From contig DQYP01000181.1 in NCBI GenBank assembly GCA_011043375.1, positions 1 to 6,599 on the forward strand: a DNA stretch of 6,599 nucleotides, given 5' to 3'. Position numbers and translations under genes: made by a program. Below the pieces are notes generated by a model that searched no databases, had not been told where the DNA came from, and worked only from the letters and a program-made list of their open reading frames with translations. Numbering within the stretch: position 1 is the first letter of the stretch; every line of letters begins with the position of its first letter. This document shows positions 1 to 6,197 of this stretch, piece by piece. Origin of the DNA: Thermotogaceae bacterium. Its GTDB lineage: Bacteria > Thermotogota > Thermotogae > B21-G9 > HyVt-16.

Positions 1-1
1 C

Positions 2-505
2 TTCGATGCAAACAAGAAGGAACAAGAATTCCATGGAAAAATCAGCGATGAAACAGAATTAATAATCCTTATAACTCCCATAGAAGAGAGTGCAGCTATA
101 ATTAAAAACTTGAATTTTAAAGGAGAATTTCTTTTAACCGATTGGTCCGCTTCGAGGGAATTGATAAATCTTCTGGGATCGAAGAGTGAAGGTATTCTCA
201 TGATCTCATTTTGCCCATATGTTGTGTTGGAAAAGAGCCCTTATGAGAATTACTTTTATGTTGCAGCATTTGAGACAGTTGGTTTGCTGAATGAACTGTT
301 CTTGAAAAAAAGACTCAAAAAGCCTTTTGAGGTTTTTTTGGACTACACATATAAAGGAAAGTACATGAAACTGCATTTCAAAGGTGGTTTGCTTAAAAAC
401 GACGTGTACATTTGGAAAGTCGAAAACCTGAGCATCAAAGACTATATGAAATTCCTTATTGAATCTGGGAGGCTACAAGAAATTGAAAGACAGATTGGAA
501 AATAA
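2..505 (+). CDS. Type I periplasmic ligand-binding protein, C-terminal part (5' end outside window)
   Basis: The reading frame is open from the left edge (codon phase starts at base 2) to TAA at 503-505, so the N-terminus and any signal peptide are missing; a TTG at 110 is internal, not a real start. About 167 residues are visible. The pattern fits the C-terminal lobe of the Peripla_BP_6/type I periplasmic binding fold (Leu/Ile/Val-binding-protein-like). A strand of the ILITPIEESAAIIKNL type is followed by FLLTDWSASRELINLL. Next comes a segment ending in ISFCPY, where these proteins carry a strand leading into the hinge. The helix YFYVAAFETVGLLNELFL matches the usual Y..AYDAV.LL.EA helix, and the final strands around DVYIWKVENL match the family's closing strands. 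It overlaps the downstream diguanylate cyclase gene, so the two are probably co-expressed. Inference: it presents a ligand to the cyclase's external domain rather than, or as well as, to an ABC transporter. The ligand cannot be told. Confidence 0.65.
   Translation, partial: FDANKKEQEFHGKISDETELIILITPIEESAAIIKNLNFKGEFLLTDWSASRELINLLGSKSEGILMISFCPYVVLEKSPYENYFYVAAFETVGLLNELFLKKRLKKPFEVFLDYTYKGKYMKLHFKGGLLKNDVYIWKVENLSIKDYMKFLIESGRLQEIERQIGK
467..472 (+). promoter_or_regulatory. Ribosome binding site deciding the cyclase start
   Basis: GGGAGG lies inside the 3' end of the binding-protein gene, 10 bases before TTG at 483. The more upstream in-frame TTG at 459 has no Shine-Dalgarno sequence before it, and the next one at 495 is too far away, so this site favours 483 as the start. 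Confidence 0.6.
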
Positions 506-2333
506 AAGTATATTAGAAATAATAAACAACAGAATTGTGCGCCTGAACACCCTGATATTCGTATTGTTGGCTCTGGCTGTCTTGGTTTTGATGATATTCT
601 TCCTCGAAGCAATTTACAGAAAGTACATAGATGACAAGTTAGATTTCGTGGAATATCAGTTCAACAGTATCGTAAGAAATGCTTTAAAAGACATAGAAAA
701 TTTCGTTGAAAGTGCTTCCTCTCCTTCAAATGCTTTGGTAGTTATAGAGGTTAATCTGGAAGGAAAGGTGGAATCGTTGAAACCTATAATAAGAAGTTAT
801 GAGGATTTTTACTTTATGAATGACAATTTGTTTAAAGAAACGTTGAAAAGCGGTGAATATATTTCTGAATTCACAAAAAGATTTCTCACCGTAGATCCGG
901 TGATTGCTGTATCAAAGAAATACAACGACAAGGTGTATATTGCCTTGCTCGCATTGAATGAGATATATGAAAACAGCCAGGCACTCCAAGATGGTCAACA
1001 GCTTTTTTTTGTGGACAAAAACGGATTTGGAGTGAATCTCAGCCAATCAGGATATAGCTTCGTTGATTTCCTTACGATCGAAAGCCACAAGAAAAGAATA
1101 CCTCTTTTGGGATTAGATTACTTGGAATTCAACAATCGAATACATGTGTTCTTTCAAAGAAAATTTCCATATGGTTTTAGAAGTATTATAACTATACCAT
1201 TTCTCAGTTTCATAAAACCATACTTGTATTACTTTGTAATCTTTATGTTTTTTCTCACGTTCAATTCGATAATTATCTCTCAACTGCTGACAAGAGAAAT
1301 TAAAAGCCAGCTCAAGCCGATACAAGATTTGTCAAACCACATGATTGAAGCTTCGGAAGTGACTCCTGTTGTGTTCGAAAATTCAGAATCAGAAAAACTG
1401 GGGTTTGAGATTAAGAATCTGATCCACTCTTTCAACAAGATGGTGGAGAACATCAATGAAAACCGTAAGAAAATGTCTTTAGCTGTGAAGAAGCTGGCTA
1501 TCATGAACGAAAATATGCACTCAATAAATACCCTATTAGTCTTGTCCGAGGAGTTATTCAAAAAAATGATATTGAATCTTGACGTACCAACTGCGATTTT
1601 GAAAGAGTACATAAACAAAGTTTTTAGTGCCGTATCTAATTTAAAATATTTCAGTTATAAAGGAGAATTTGGAAATTTAGAGGTCGGTAAGAAATCTGGA
1701 AGATCCCTTGTAATAAATCGTGAGGGTGAGACAATACAACTCACTTTCAAGAGTTCGGAAAATAATGAAACGATATTCTTCGAGAATACGCTTGCACAAG
1801 AGATAATGAATTTTATCAGGGATTTAAAATTAGCAACCAAAATACAGAACTTACTAAAATATGATTCTTTGACTGGACTTTTCAATAGAAAACACTTTGA
1901 TGAGTTGTTTGAAAGGGAGATCATCACAGCTAATAGGTATGGAAGGATCTTCTCGTTTATTTTGATAGATCTTGACAATTTCAAAGTTTACAATGATGAT
2001 TTTGGACATCAATTTGGTGATAGAATCCTTCAAAAGTTTAGTGAGATTCTTCAAGAATCATTCAGACAATCAGACATCTTGGGTAGATTTGGTGGTGATG
2101 AATTTCAAATATTGATGCTTGAAACTCCAAGAGAGATGGCATGCGACAAGATTCGTAAGATAAGAGAAAGAATCACATCTCTTGAAGTAAATGGGATAAA
2201 AATCAAGTTGTACTTTTCATTTGGGATAGCAGAATTCCCTAAAAATGGTAAAAACAAAGATGAGCTCTTCAAAGTGGCTGATTCGGAGCTTTACAAGACT
2301 AAAAGAAAACATCGAAAGGAATCATCAAAATGA
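483..2333 (+). CDS. Membrane-bound diguanylate cyclase (HAMP-GGDEF)
   Basis: Predicted to make cyclic di-GMP from two GTP. From TTG 483 the product has 616 residues; TTG 459 would add eight. Seen in the sequence: a short basic cytoplasmic N-terminus, a membrane segment at about residues 22-44, a roughly 200-residue extracytoplasmic domain of unrecognised family, a second membrane segment at about 247-269, and a HAMP-like stretch at about 270-330. A linker of about 341-455 follows, then the GGDEF domain at about 460-616. The catalytic domain looks complete: DSLTGLFNR at 461-469, IDLDNFK with metal-binding Asp496, the YNDDFGH segment, and GGDEF at 537-541. RQSD at 528-531, exactly five residues before GGDEF, is a canonical I-site for product feedback inhibition. 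No EAL, HD-GYP or receiver domain is present. The gene overlaps the upstream binding-protein gene by 23 bases, suggesting coupled translation. Its stop overlaps the convergent kinase gene by 9 bases. The function of the GGDEF domain is secure; the input signal is not known. Confidence 0.93.
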   Translation: MKDRLENKSILEIINNRIVRLNTLIFVLLALAVLVLMIFFLEAIYRKYIDDKLDFVEYQFNSIVRNALKDIENFVESASSPSNALVVIEVNLEGKVESLKPIIRSYEDFYFMNDNLFKETLKSGEYISEFTKRFLTVDPVIAVSKKYNDKVYIALLALNEIYENSQALQDGQQLFFVDKNGFGVNLSQSGYSFVDFLTIESHKKRIPLLGLDYLEFNNRIHVFFQRKFPYGFRSIITIPFLSFIKPYLYYFVIFMFFLTFNSIIISQLLTREIKSQLKPIQDLSNHMIEASEVTPVVFENSESEKLGFEIKNLIHSFNKMVENINENRKKMSLAVKKLAIMNENMHSINTLLVLSEELFKKMILNLDVPTAILKEYINKVFSAVSNLKYFSYKGEFGNLEVGKKSGRSLVINREGETIQLTFKSSENNETIFFENTLAQEIMNFIRDLKLATKIQNLLKYDSLTGLFNRKHFDELFEREIITANRYGRIFSFILIDLDNFKVYNDDFGHQFGDRILQKFSEILQESFRQSDILGRFGGDEFQILMLETPREMACDKIRKIRERITSLEVNGIKIKLYFSFGIAEFPKNGKNKDELFKVADSELYKTKRKHRKESSK

Positions 2334-3284
2334 ATTTTTCAATCTTTCAACGATTTCATCGTTCACTTCTATTCCAAGATCTTTCATCCCTAAAATTATT
2401 CCTCCAAGTACTGGAGGAAGAATGGCTTTATGTATATCAACATCAACGAATCGTTCCTTAACGAGCCCTTCAAAGAGATTGTAGACGATCTCATTCTTCT
2501 CGAGAACACTTCCACTGTAAGACACCACATTTTTTTTGAAACTCATAATGTTTACAGCGGCTTCGACGCATTCAAACAATTCATACGCTGCTTTCGTCAA
2601 TATCTCGGTGGCTTTTTTGTCAGATTGTTTAGCAGCTTTATAGACTAAAATTGCCAATCCGGCTATTTCAGTTCGCCTGAGTTTTTCATCTAAGCCATAA
2701 ACCCATTCTATCAATTGATGAGGCTCTTTAGCGTTTATATGATTCATCACAAAATCCGTTAAAATAGTTCTTTTACTTCTTCCATCGAGTTGCTTGGTTA
2801 CCTCTCTAAGTCCTTCCAAACCGATGTAGTATGCACTCCCTTCATCACCTATGAGGCTTCCCCAACCACTCACTCTTATTTCCGTTTCTCCTTTTTTTGC
2901 GTACGCAATGGTTCCAGTCCCGGCAACCAAATGAATAGAGTCTCTACCTAAGGAACCTCCTGCCCATCCAATGACGACGTCATTGACTACCAGAGATGGT
3001 CTTATCCCAATAGTATCTTCTATTATATCCGACAGGACCGTCTCACTATTTTCAAATTCTCCGACTGCTGGTAATCCAAAACAGCTGAAATGAATTTGTT
3101 TTTCGAGGCCTTCGACAATTTTTCCGGCACTTTTTTGAATGTTTCTACGAAATAAATCCTCCCCATTTTCCAATATGTTCACGGGACCAGCTGTGGAAGA
3201 TGCTATTATTTCACCTTTCAGAGTACTCAAAACAGCTATAGTTTTAGTTCCACCGCCATCGACAGACAGCAAATATTCTTCCAT
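2325..3284 (-). CDS. BadF/BadG-family sugar kinase, probably N-acetylglucosamine kinase
   Basis: Member of the ASKHA (actin/hexokinase/Hsp70) ATPase superfamily, BadF/BadG/BcrA/BcrD branch; likely phosphorylates N-acetylglucosamine or a related amino sugar in the cytoplasm. The product has 319 residues, normal for the bacterial enzymes. Visible motifs: phosphate-1 loop SVDGGGTKT (7-15), ND at 101-102 with Asp102 the probable catalytic base, phosphate-2 loop AGTGT (121-125), GWGSLIGDEGSAYYIG (140-155, typical of the GlcNAc kinase branch), the adenosine-motif region YSGSV (256-260) and LPPVLGG (289-295). The Cys-rich iron-sulfur signature of dehydratase activators of this family is absent; only two cysteines are present, outside the motifs. 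I chose ATG at 3284 because GGAGG precedes it by 9 bases; an in-frame extension to 3341 would run into ecfT and has no support. It is the last gene of the minus-strand cluster, 28 bases after ecfT. A role in cell-wall amino-sugar salvage is plausible but inferred; MurNAc or glucosamine are alternative substrates. Confidence 0.85.
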   Translation of the reverse strand: MEEYLLSVDGGGTKTIAVLSTLKGEIIASSTAGPVNILENGEDLFRRNIQKSAGKIVEGLEKQIHFSCFGLPAVGEFENSETVLSDIIEDTIGIRPSLVVNDVVIGWAGGSLGRDSIHLVAGTGTIAYAKKGETEIRVSGWGSLIGDEGSAYYIGLEGLREVTKQLDGRSKRTILTDFVMNHINAKEPHQLIEWVYGLDEKLRRTEIAGLAILVYKAAKQSDKKATEILTKAAYELFECVEAAVNIMSFKKNVVSYSGSVLEKNEIVYNLFEGLVKERFVDVDIHKAILPPVLGGIILGMKDLGIEVNDEIVERLKNSF

Positions 3285-3293
3285 TTTATTTTT

Positions 3294-3298
3294 CCTCC
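3294..3298 (-). promoter_or_regulatory. Ribosome binding site of the sugar kinase gene
   Basis: On the minus strand GGAGG lies 9 bases before ATG at 3284, in the 28-base spacer after the ecfT stop. It fixes the kinase start and rules against the longer in-frame extension. Confidence 0.75.
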
Positions 3299-3312
3299 AA
3301 TCTTCGAATATT

Positions 3313-4110
3313 CTAAGATATAATAGAAATGAACGCCACAATGAAACTCACAGAGTAGAAAATGAAATCTGATTTTCGATATTTCAATTCGTGATATTGC
3401 GTTCTACCTTCATATCCTCTATAGCATCTTGCCTCCATGGCTGTTGCTAATTCCTCTGCTCTTCTAAAAGAATTATAAAATAAGGGAATGATTATAGAGA
3501 GCAATGCCTTTATCCTCTTTATGAGACCTTTCTCTTCGAATTTAACCCCTCTCGCCATTTGTGATTTCATGATTCTCTCTGCTTCTTCTGCTATTGTTGG
3601 TATGAATCTCAAAGCTATTGTAATCGTCATTGAGAATTCATGGGCTATTCGCGGAGGAATAAAAAGCGAATTTAAAAGTTTTTCCAAACCATTGGTTAGT
3701 TTGATAGGAGATGTAGTTAATGTTAAAATAGCTGCCAAAAATATTACTATGATCAACCTTAGACTTATGTAAAAAGCCATCAAAACACCATTATCGGTAA
3801 TTCTGAATATTCCAATCTCAAAGATGATCTTTCCTTGAGCTGTGAAAAGCTGAAAAAAAGCTCCTATGAAGATCAAAAACCAGATGGATTTGATCCATTT
3901 GAGCATATAAACGATTGAAAGCTTTGCTATAGTAATCATCACAACTAAATACAAAAATATCCCGATGTATCCCCACAAATTATCTATGAAAAAAATAGAT
4001 CCGATTAAGGATATCAACGATACGATCTTGGTTCTTGGATCCAGCGAGTGTATCGGTGATTCGATTGTTACAAACAGATTGGATGATATCCCCTTGAGTA
4101 TGTTAATCAT
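3313..4110 (-). CDS. ecfT: Energy-coupling factor transporter membrane protein EcfT
   Basis: Transmembrane T-component of an ECF-type ABC importer. In these systems EcfT joins two EcfA ATPases to a small substrate-binding S-component for a vitamin or metal ion. The product has 265 residues, the usual length. The N-terminal SPIHSLDPRTKI (18-29) is the family's typical opening. Hydrophobic segments lie at about 27-43, 47-65, 72-91, 111-131 and 248-265. The LTTSP element is at 131-135 and IPPRIAHEF at 151-159. Both ATPase-contacting signatures are present: MARG at 185-188 and EARCY at 226-230, the second with Cys in place of the more common Gly or Ala. The ATG at 4110 overlaps the end of ispF by 8 bases and has only a weak purine stretch before it, so translation probably depends on coupling to ispF. 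No EcfA or S-component gene is in the window, so the substrate cannot be named. This looks like a group II (shared-module) EcfT whose ATPases are encoded elsewhere or outside the window. Confidence 0.92.
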   Translation of the reverse strand: MINILKGISSNLFVTIESPIHSLDPRTKIVSLISLIGSIFFIDNLWGYIGIFLYLVVMITIAKLSIVYMLKWIKSIWFLIFIGAFFQLFTAQGKIIFEIGIFRITDNGVLMAFYISLRLIIVIFLAAILTLTTSPIKLTNGLEKLLNSLFIPPRIAHEFSMTITIALRFIPTIAEEAERIMKSQMARGVKFEEKGLIKRIKALLSIIIPLFYNSFRRAEELATAMEARCYRGYEGRTQYHELKYRKSDFIFYSVSFIVAFISIIS

Positions 4111-4582
4111 TCTCTTTGATTGTCACCACCGCGATTGCAGCAATACCCTCCTCACGACCAACGAATCCCATTCCCTCGTTAGTTTTAGCTTTTATACTTA
4201 TCTCTTTCTCAGATATCTGAAGGATCTGTGATATTTTTTTCTTCATGTGTGGAATGTAAGATGATAACCTGGGTTTCTCGATTATAATGGTTGAATCCAC
4301 ATTGTTCACCGTATATCCCGAATTCTCTAAAATTCTTTTTGCTTTTTCCAACAATTTCAAACTCGAGATGTTCTTGTACTCAGCCGTGTTCGGAAAATAA
4401 TAGCCAATATCTCTCAATCCTGCTGCTCCCAACATAGCATCAATTATTGCATGCAAAAGAACATCGGCATCCGAATGCCCCAGCAATCCCCTATCATTTT
4501 CTATTTCTATACCACCTATTACCAACTTTCTATCGAAAGCGAATTTATGGGAATCATAACCTATTCCAACTCTCAACTTCAT
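4103..4582 (-). CDS. ispF: 2-C-methyl-D-erythritol 2,4-cyclodiphosphate synthase (IspF)
   Basis: Converts 4-diphosphocytidyl-2-C-methylerythritol 2-phosphate to the 2,4-cyclodiphosphate, releasing CMP, in the non-mevalonate (MEP) isoprenoid pathway; the family is a cytoplasmic homotrimer. The product has 159 residues, full length. Visible: GIGYDSHKF with zinc ligands Asp10 and His12, third ligand His44 in HSDADVLLHAIIDA (36-49), and the C-terminal signature TNEGMGFVGREEGIAAIA (134-151), which forms part of the CDP-binding site. Start choice: GTG at 4585 is directly followed by ATG at 4582. The small AGG element sits 5 bases before the ATG but only 2 before the GTG, so I prefer the ATG; the product differs by one residue. 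The start overlaps the dnaN stop (TGATG), and the end overlaps ecfT, so coupled translation is likely. No other MEP-pathway gene is in the window, including the frequent partner ispD. Confidence 0.97.
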   Translation of the reverse strand: MKLRVGIGYDSHKFAFDRKLVIGGIEIENDRGLLGHSDADVLLHAIIDAMLGAAGLRDIGYYFPNTAEYKNISSLKLLEKAKRILENSGYTVNNVDSTIIIEKPRLSSYIPHMKKKISQILQISEKEISIKAKTNEGMGFVGREEGIAAIAVVTIKEND

Positions 4583-5679
4583 CACAACCTGAGCGGCATT
4601 ATTATGTATAAATATCCCAAAACTTCCGGTGGATTGATTTGAAGTGGTTTAGTTGGGTCGAGGAAATTGAGCTCCACGTTTTCCGTTTCTATACGTTGAA
4701 TGGCTTCGAGAATGAACTTTGGATTGAAGGCGATCATCATATCCTGACCATCTTTTTCTACTTCCAACTCTTCGTGTGCTTCACCATAATCTTGACTTTT
4801 ACTCTCTATGTGCATGCTATTGTCGAAGATATTGAATTTGATGCTTTCATCTCCCAGGCGTGCCGTTATAGCGGCTCGCCTAATTGCTTCTCTGAGCTCG
4901 ACTTTATTTGCAGTGACTTTTGTTGAAAAACCAGTTGGTATTACTTTTTTGTAATCTGGAAATTCTGTATCCACTATTCTAATCACGATTTGAGTGTCAT
5001 CCAACTTGAATCCTACCTTCGCTCCATCATAAATCATTTCGAATTCCTCATCAGTAGCTGAATCCAATATCTTTTGAAGCTCTTTCATGCTCTTGAGAGA
5101 AAGGAAAAATGAAAGTGTTTCTTCATTTTCTATGCTTTCCTCTACCAATGCAAGTCTGAAACCATCAGCAGCTACTAATCTCAAATATGGACCATCGAAT
5201 TCCCAAAAGACACCATTGAGATTCCTCATGTACTCATCAGTTGAAGCACAAAAGATCACTTTCTCCATCATGTTCTTGACGTTTTCTGAACTGAGACGTA
5301 TCTTGAATCCGGTTTCTGTGGGGACGAACTCTGGGAATTCATCTGCTGACATGGTATTCAATTTGAAAATGGACCTTCCACTTCTTATTTCTACTACATT
5401 TCCATCAAAAGATATTTCTATTTTATCCTCAGGAAGACTTCTTACCACTTCACTTATCAATTTAGCATCTAAAACAAATTTGAACTTCTCGCCGTTTGCT
5501 TCATCCAAATCTACCGAATGTTTCAATCCCATTTCCAAATCTGTGGAATAAAAATTGAGTCTTTCGTCTATTTCAAACAATATACCTGAAAGCACAGGTT
5601 TTACAGTTTTTGGTGCAACGGCACGTGCAGCAATCATAACAGCATTCTCCAATTTCGATTTATCGACCAATATTTTCAT
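4582..5679 (-). CDS. dnaN: DNA polymerase III beta subunit (sliding clamp)
   Basis: The processivity clamp, a ring-shaped homodimer that tethers polymerase III and other DNA enzymes to DNA. The product has 365 residues, standard for three repeated clamp domains (about 1-120, 121-248 and 249-365). Recognisable landmarks: KTVKPVLSGILFE near 24-36, STDLEMGL (45-52), NLNGVFWE (153-160), ADGFRLAL (171-178), EFPDYKKVIP (239-248), AFNPKFI (317-323) and the C-terminal YLYIIMPLRL. That end matches the conserved MPMRL-type tail that lines the partner-binding pocket. The sequence closely resembles Thermotoga clamps as I recall them, which is my main clue to the organism. The ATG at 5679 has GGGAGGG 8 bases upstream and overlaps the coaD stop as ATGA; the end touches the ispF start. 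It is not next to dnaA or recF, unlike the classical origin-region arrangement. Confidence 0.98.
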   Translation of the reverse strand: MKILVDKSKLENAVMIAARAVAPKTVKPVLSGILFEIDERLNFYSTDLEMGLKHSVDLDEANGEKFKFVLDAKLISEVVRSLPEDKIEISFDGNVVEIRSGRSIFKLNTMSADEFPEFVPTETGFKIRLSSENVKNMMEKVIFCASTDEYMRNLNGVFWEFDGPYLRLVAADGFRLALVEESIENEETLSFFLSLKSMKELQKILDSATDEEFEMIYDGAKVGFKLDDTQIVIRIVDTEFPDYKKVIPTGFSTKVTANKVELREAIRRAAITARLGDESIKFNIFDNSMHIESKSQDYGEAHEELEVEKDGQDMMIAFNPKFILEAIQRIETENVELNFLDPTKPLQINPPEVLGYLYIIMPLRL

Positions 5680-6176
5680 TCATCTTTCCCTCCCTTTCTC
5701 AACTTTTCCAAGAGTTTCTTTTTAACATAATCTGGAACCCATGGATCCAAGTTTCCGCCCATGGCCGCTATTTCTTTGACGAGTGAAGAAGATATAAAGG
5801 AATACTTAGGATTAGTCATCAAAAACAGCGTTTCTATATCCGGACACAGTTCTTTATTGGCCAAAGCCATTTGAAACTCATAGTCAAAATCCGATACCAC
5901 TCTCAGCCCCCTTAAAACAACATTTATTCCCGTTTTTTTTACATAATCTATCAACAGCCCATCGTGGGTATCGAGAGATACATTTGGAATTTTCTCAACG
6001 GTGTTTTTGAGCATATCGAGTCGCTCTTCAAGGGTGAAAAGTGGTTTTTTCTTTATGTTCTTCATAACTACAATGATCACTTCATCGAATATCCGTGATG
6101 CCCTTTCAATTAGATCAACATGTCCATAGGTTATTGGATCAAAAGTACCCGGATAGAAAATCGCACCTTTCCTCAT
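5676..6176 (-). CDS. coaD: Phosphopantetheine adenylyltransferase (CoaD)
   Basis: Catalyses the reversible transfer of AMP from ATP to 4'-phosphopantetheine, giving dephospho-CoA, the penultimate step of coenzyme A synthesis; the family is a cytoplasmic homohexamer. The product has 166 residues, full length. Visible: the nucleotidyltransferase opening YPGTFDPITYGH (8-19) with the TxGH motif ending at His19, the KKKPLFTLEER segment (42-52), VLRGLRVVSDFDYE (87-100) around the substrate-binding arginines, and the ISSSLVKE motif (128-135) near the C-terminus. The ATG at 6176 lies 21 bases after the stop of the preceding gene, but no Shine-Dalgarno sequence precedes it; no better in-frame start exists, because GAIFYPGTFDP must be near the N-terminus. 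Translation may rely on coupling or reinitiation. The stop overlaps the dnaN start by 4 bases. The gene contains a run of eight A on its coding strand (5940-5933). Confidence 0.97.
   Translation of the reverse strand: MRKGAIFYPGTFDPITYGHVDLIERASRIFDEVIIVVMKNIKKKPLFTLEERLDMLKNTVEKIPNVSLDTHDGLLIDYVKKTGINVVLRGLRVVSDFDYEFQMALANKELCPDIETLFLMTNPKYSFISSSLVKEIAAMGGNLDPWVPDYVKKKLLEKLRKGGKDE
5688..5694 (-). promoter_or_regulatory. Strong ribosome binding site of dnaN
   Basis: On the minus strand GGGAGGG lies within the last codons of coaD, 8 bases before the dnaN ATG. It gives dnaN its own strong initiation signal although its start overlaps the coaD stop. Confidence 0.75.
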
Positions 6177-6197
6177 AATTGAACGACGCCGGTATTT

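Noticed and set aside
116..1672. Repeated AAAGGAGAATTT at about 118 and 1661 as a possible regulatory repeat or ribosome binding site.
   Set aside because: Both copies are inside genes and encode the same short peptide Lys-Gly-Glu-Phe; no start codon follows at a suitable distance, so chance is the simplest explanation.
2349..2363. Perfect 6-bp hairpin AACGAT-TTC-ATCGTT just after the cyclase stop.
   Set aside because: The stem is short and AT-rich, no T run follows on either strand, and it sits in the coding end of the kinase; too weak to call a terminator.
2399..2419. Inverted repeat TTCCTCCA / TGGAGGAA with a 5-base loop, a possible terminator between the converging genes.
   Set aside because: It lies within the kinase codons for the conserved LPPVLGG motif (CCTCCA and GGAGGA codons), is not followed by a T run on the plus strand, and would stop the kinase mRNA before its end on the minus strand.
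3285..3341. N-terminal extension of the sugar kinase by 19 residues.
   Set aside because: It overlaps the ecfT end, has no ribosome binding site, and the strong GGAGG before ATG 3284 plus the usual closeness of the phosphate-1 loop to the N-terminus support the shorter form.
3310..3345. AT-rich TATTATAT-like element before the kinase gene as a possible internal promoter.
   Set aside because: No convincing -35 element is found at the right distance, and the bases are the last codons of ecfT; AT-rich matches like this are expected by chance here.
5087..5551. Plus-strand open frame of 154 residues, antisense to dnaN.
   Set aside because: It lies entirely opposite the well-conserved dnaN, has no family-like pattern, and is a frame shadow; the same holds for the other antisense frames opposite ispF, ecfT and the cyclase.
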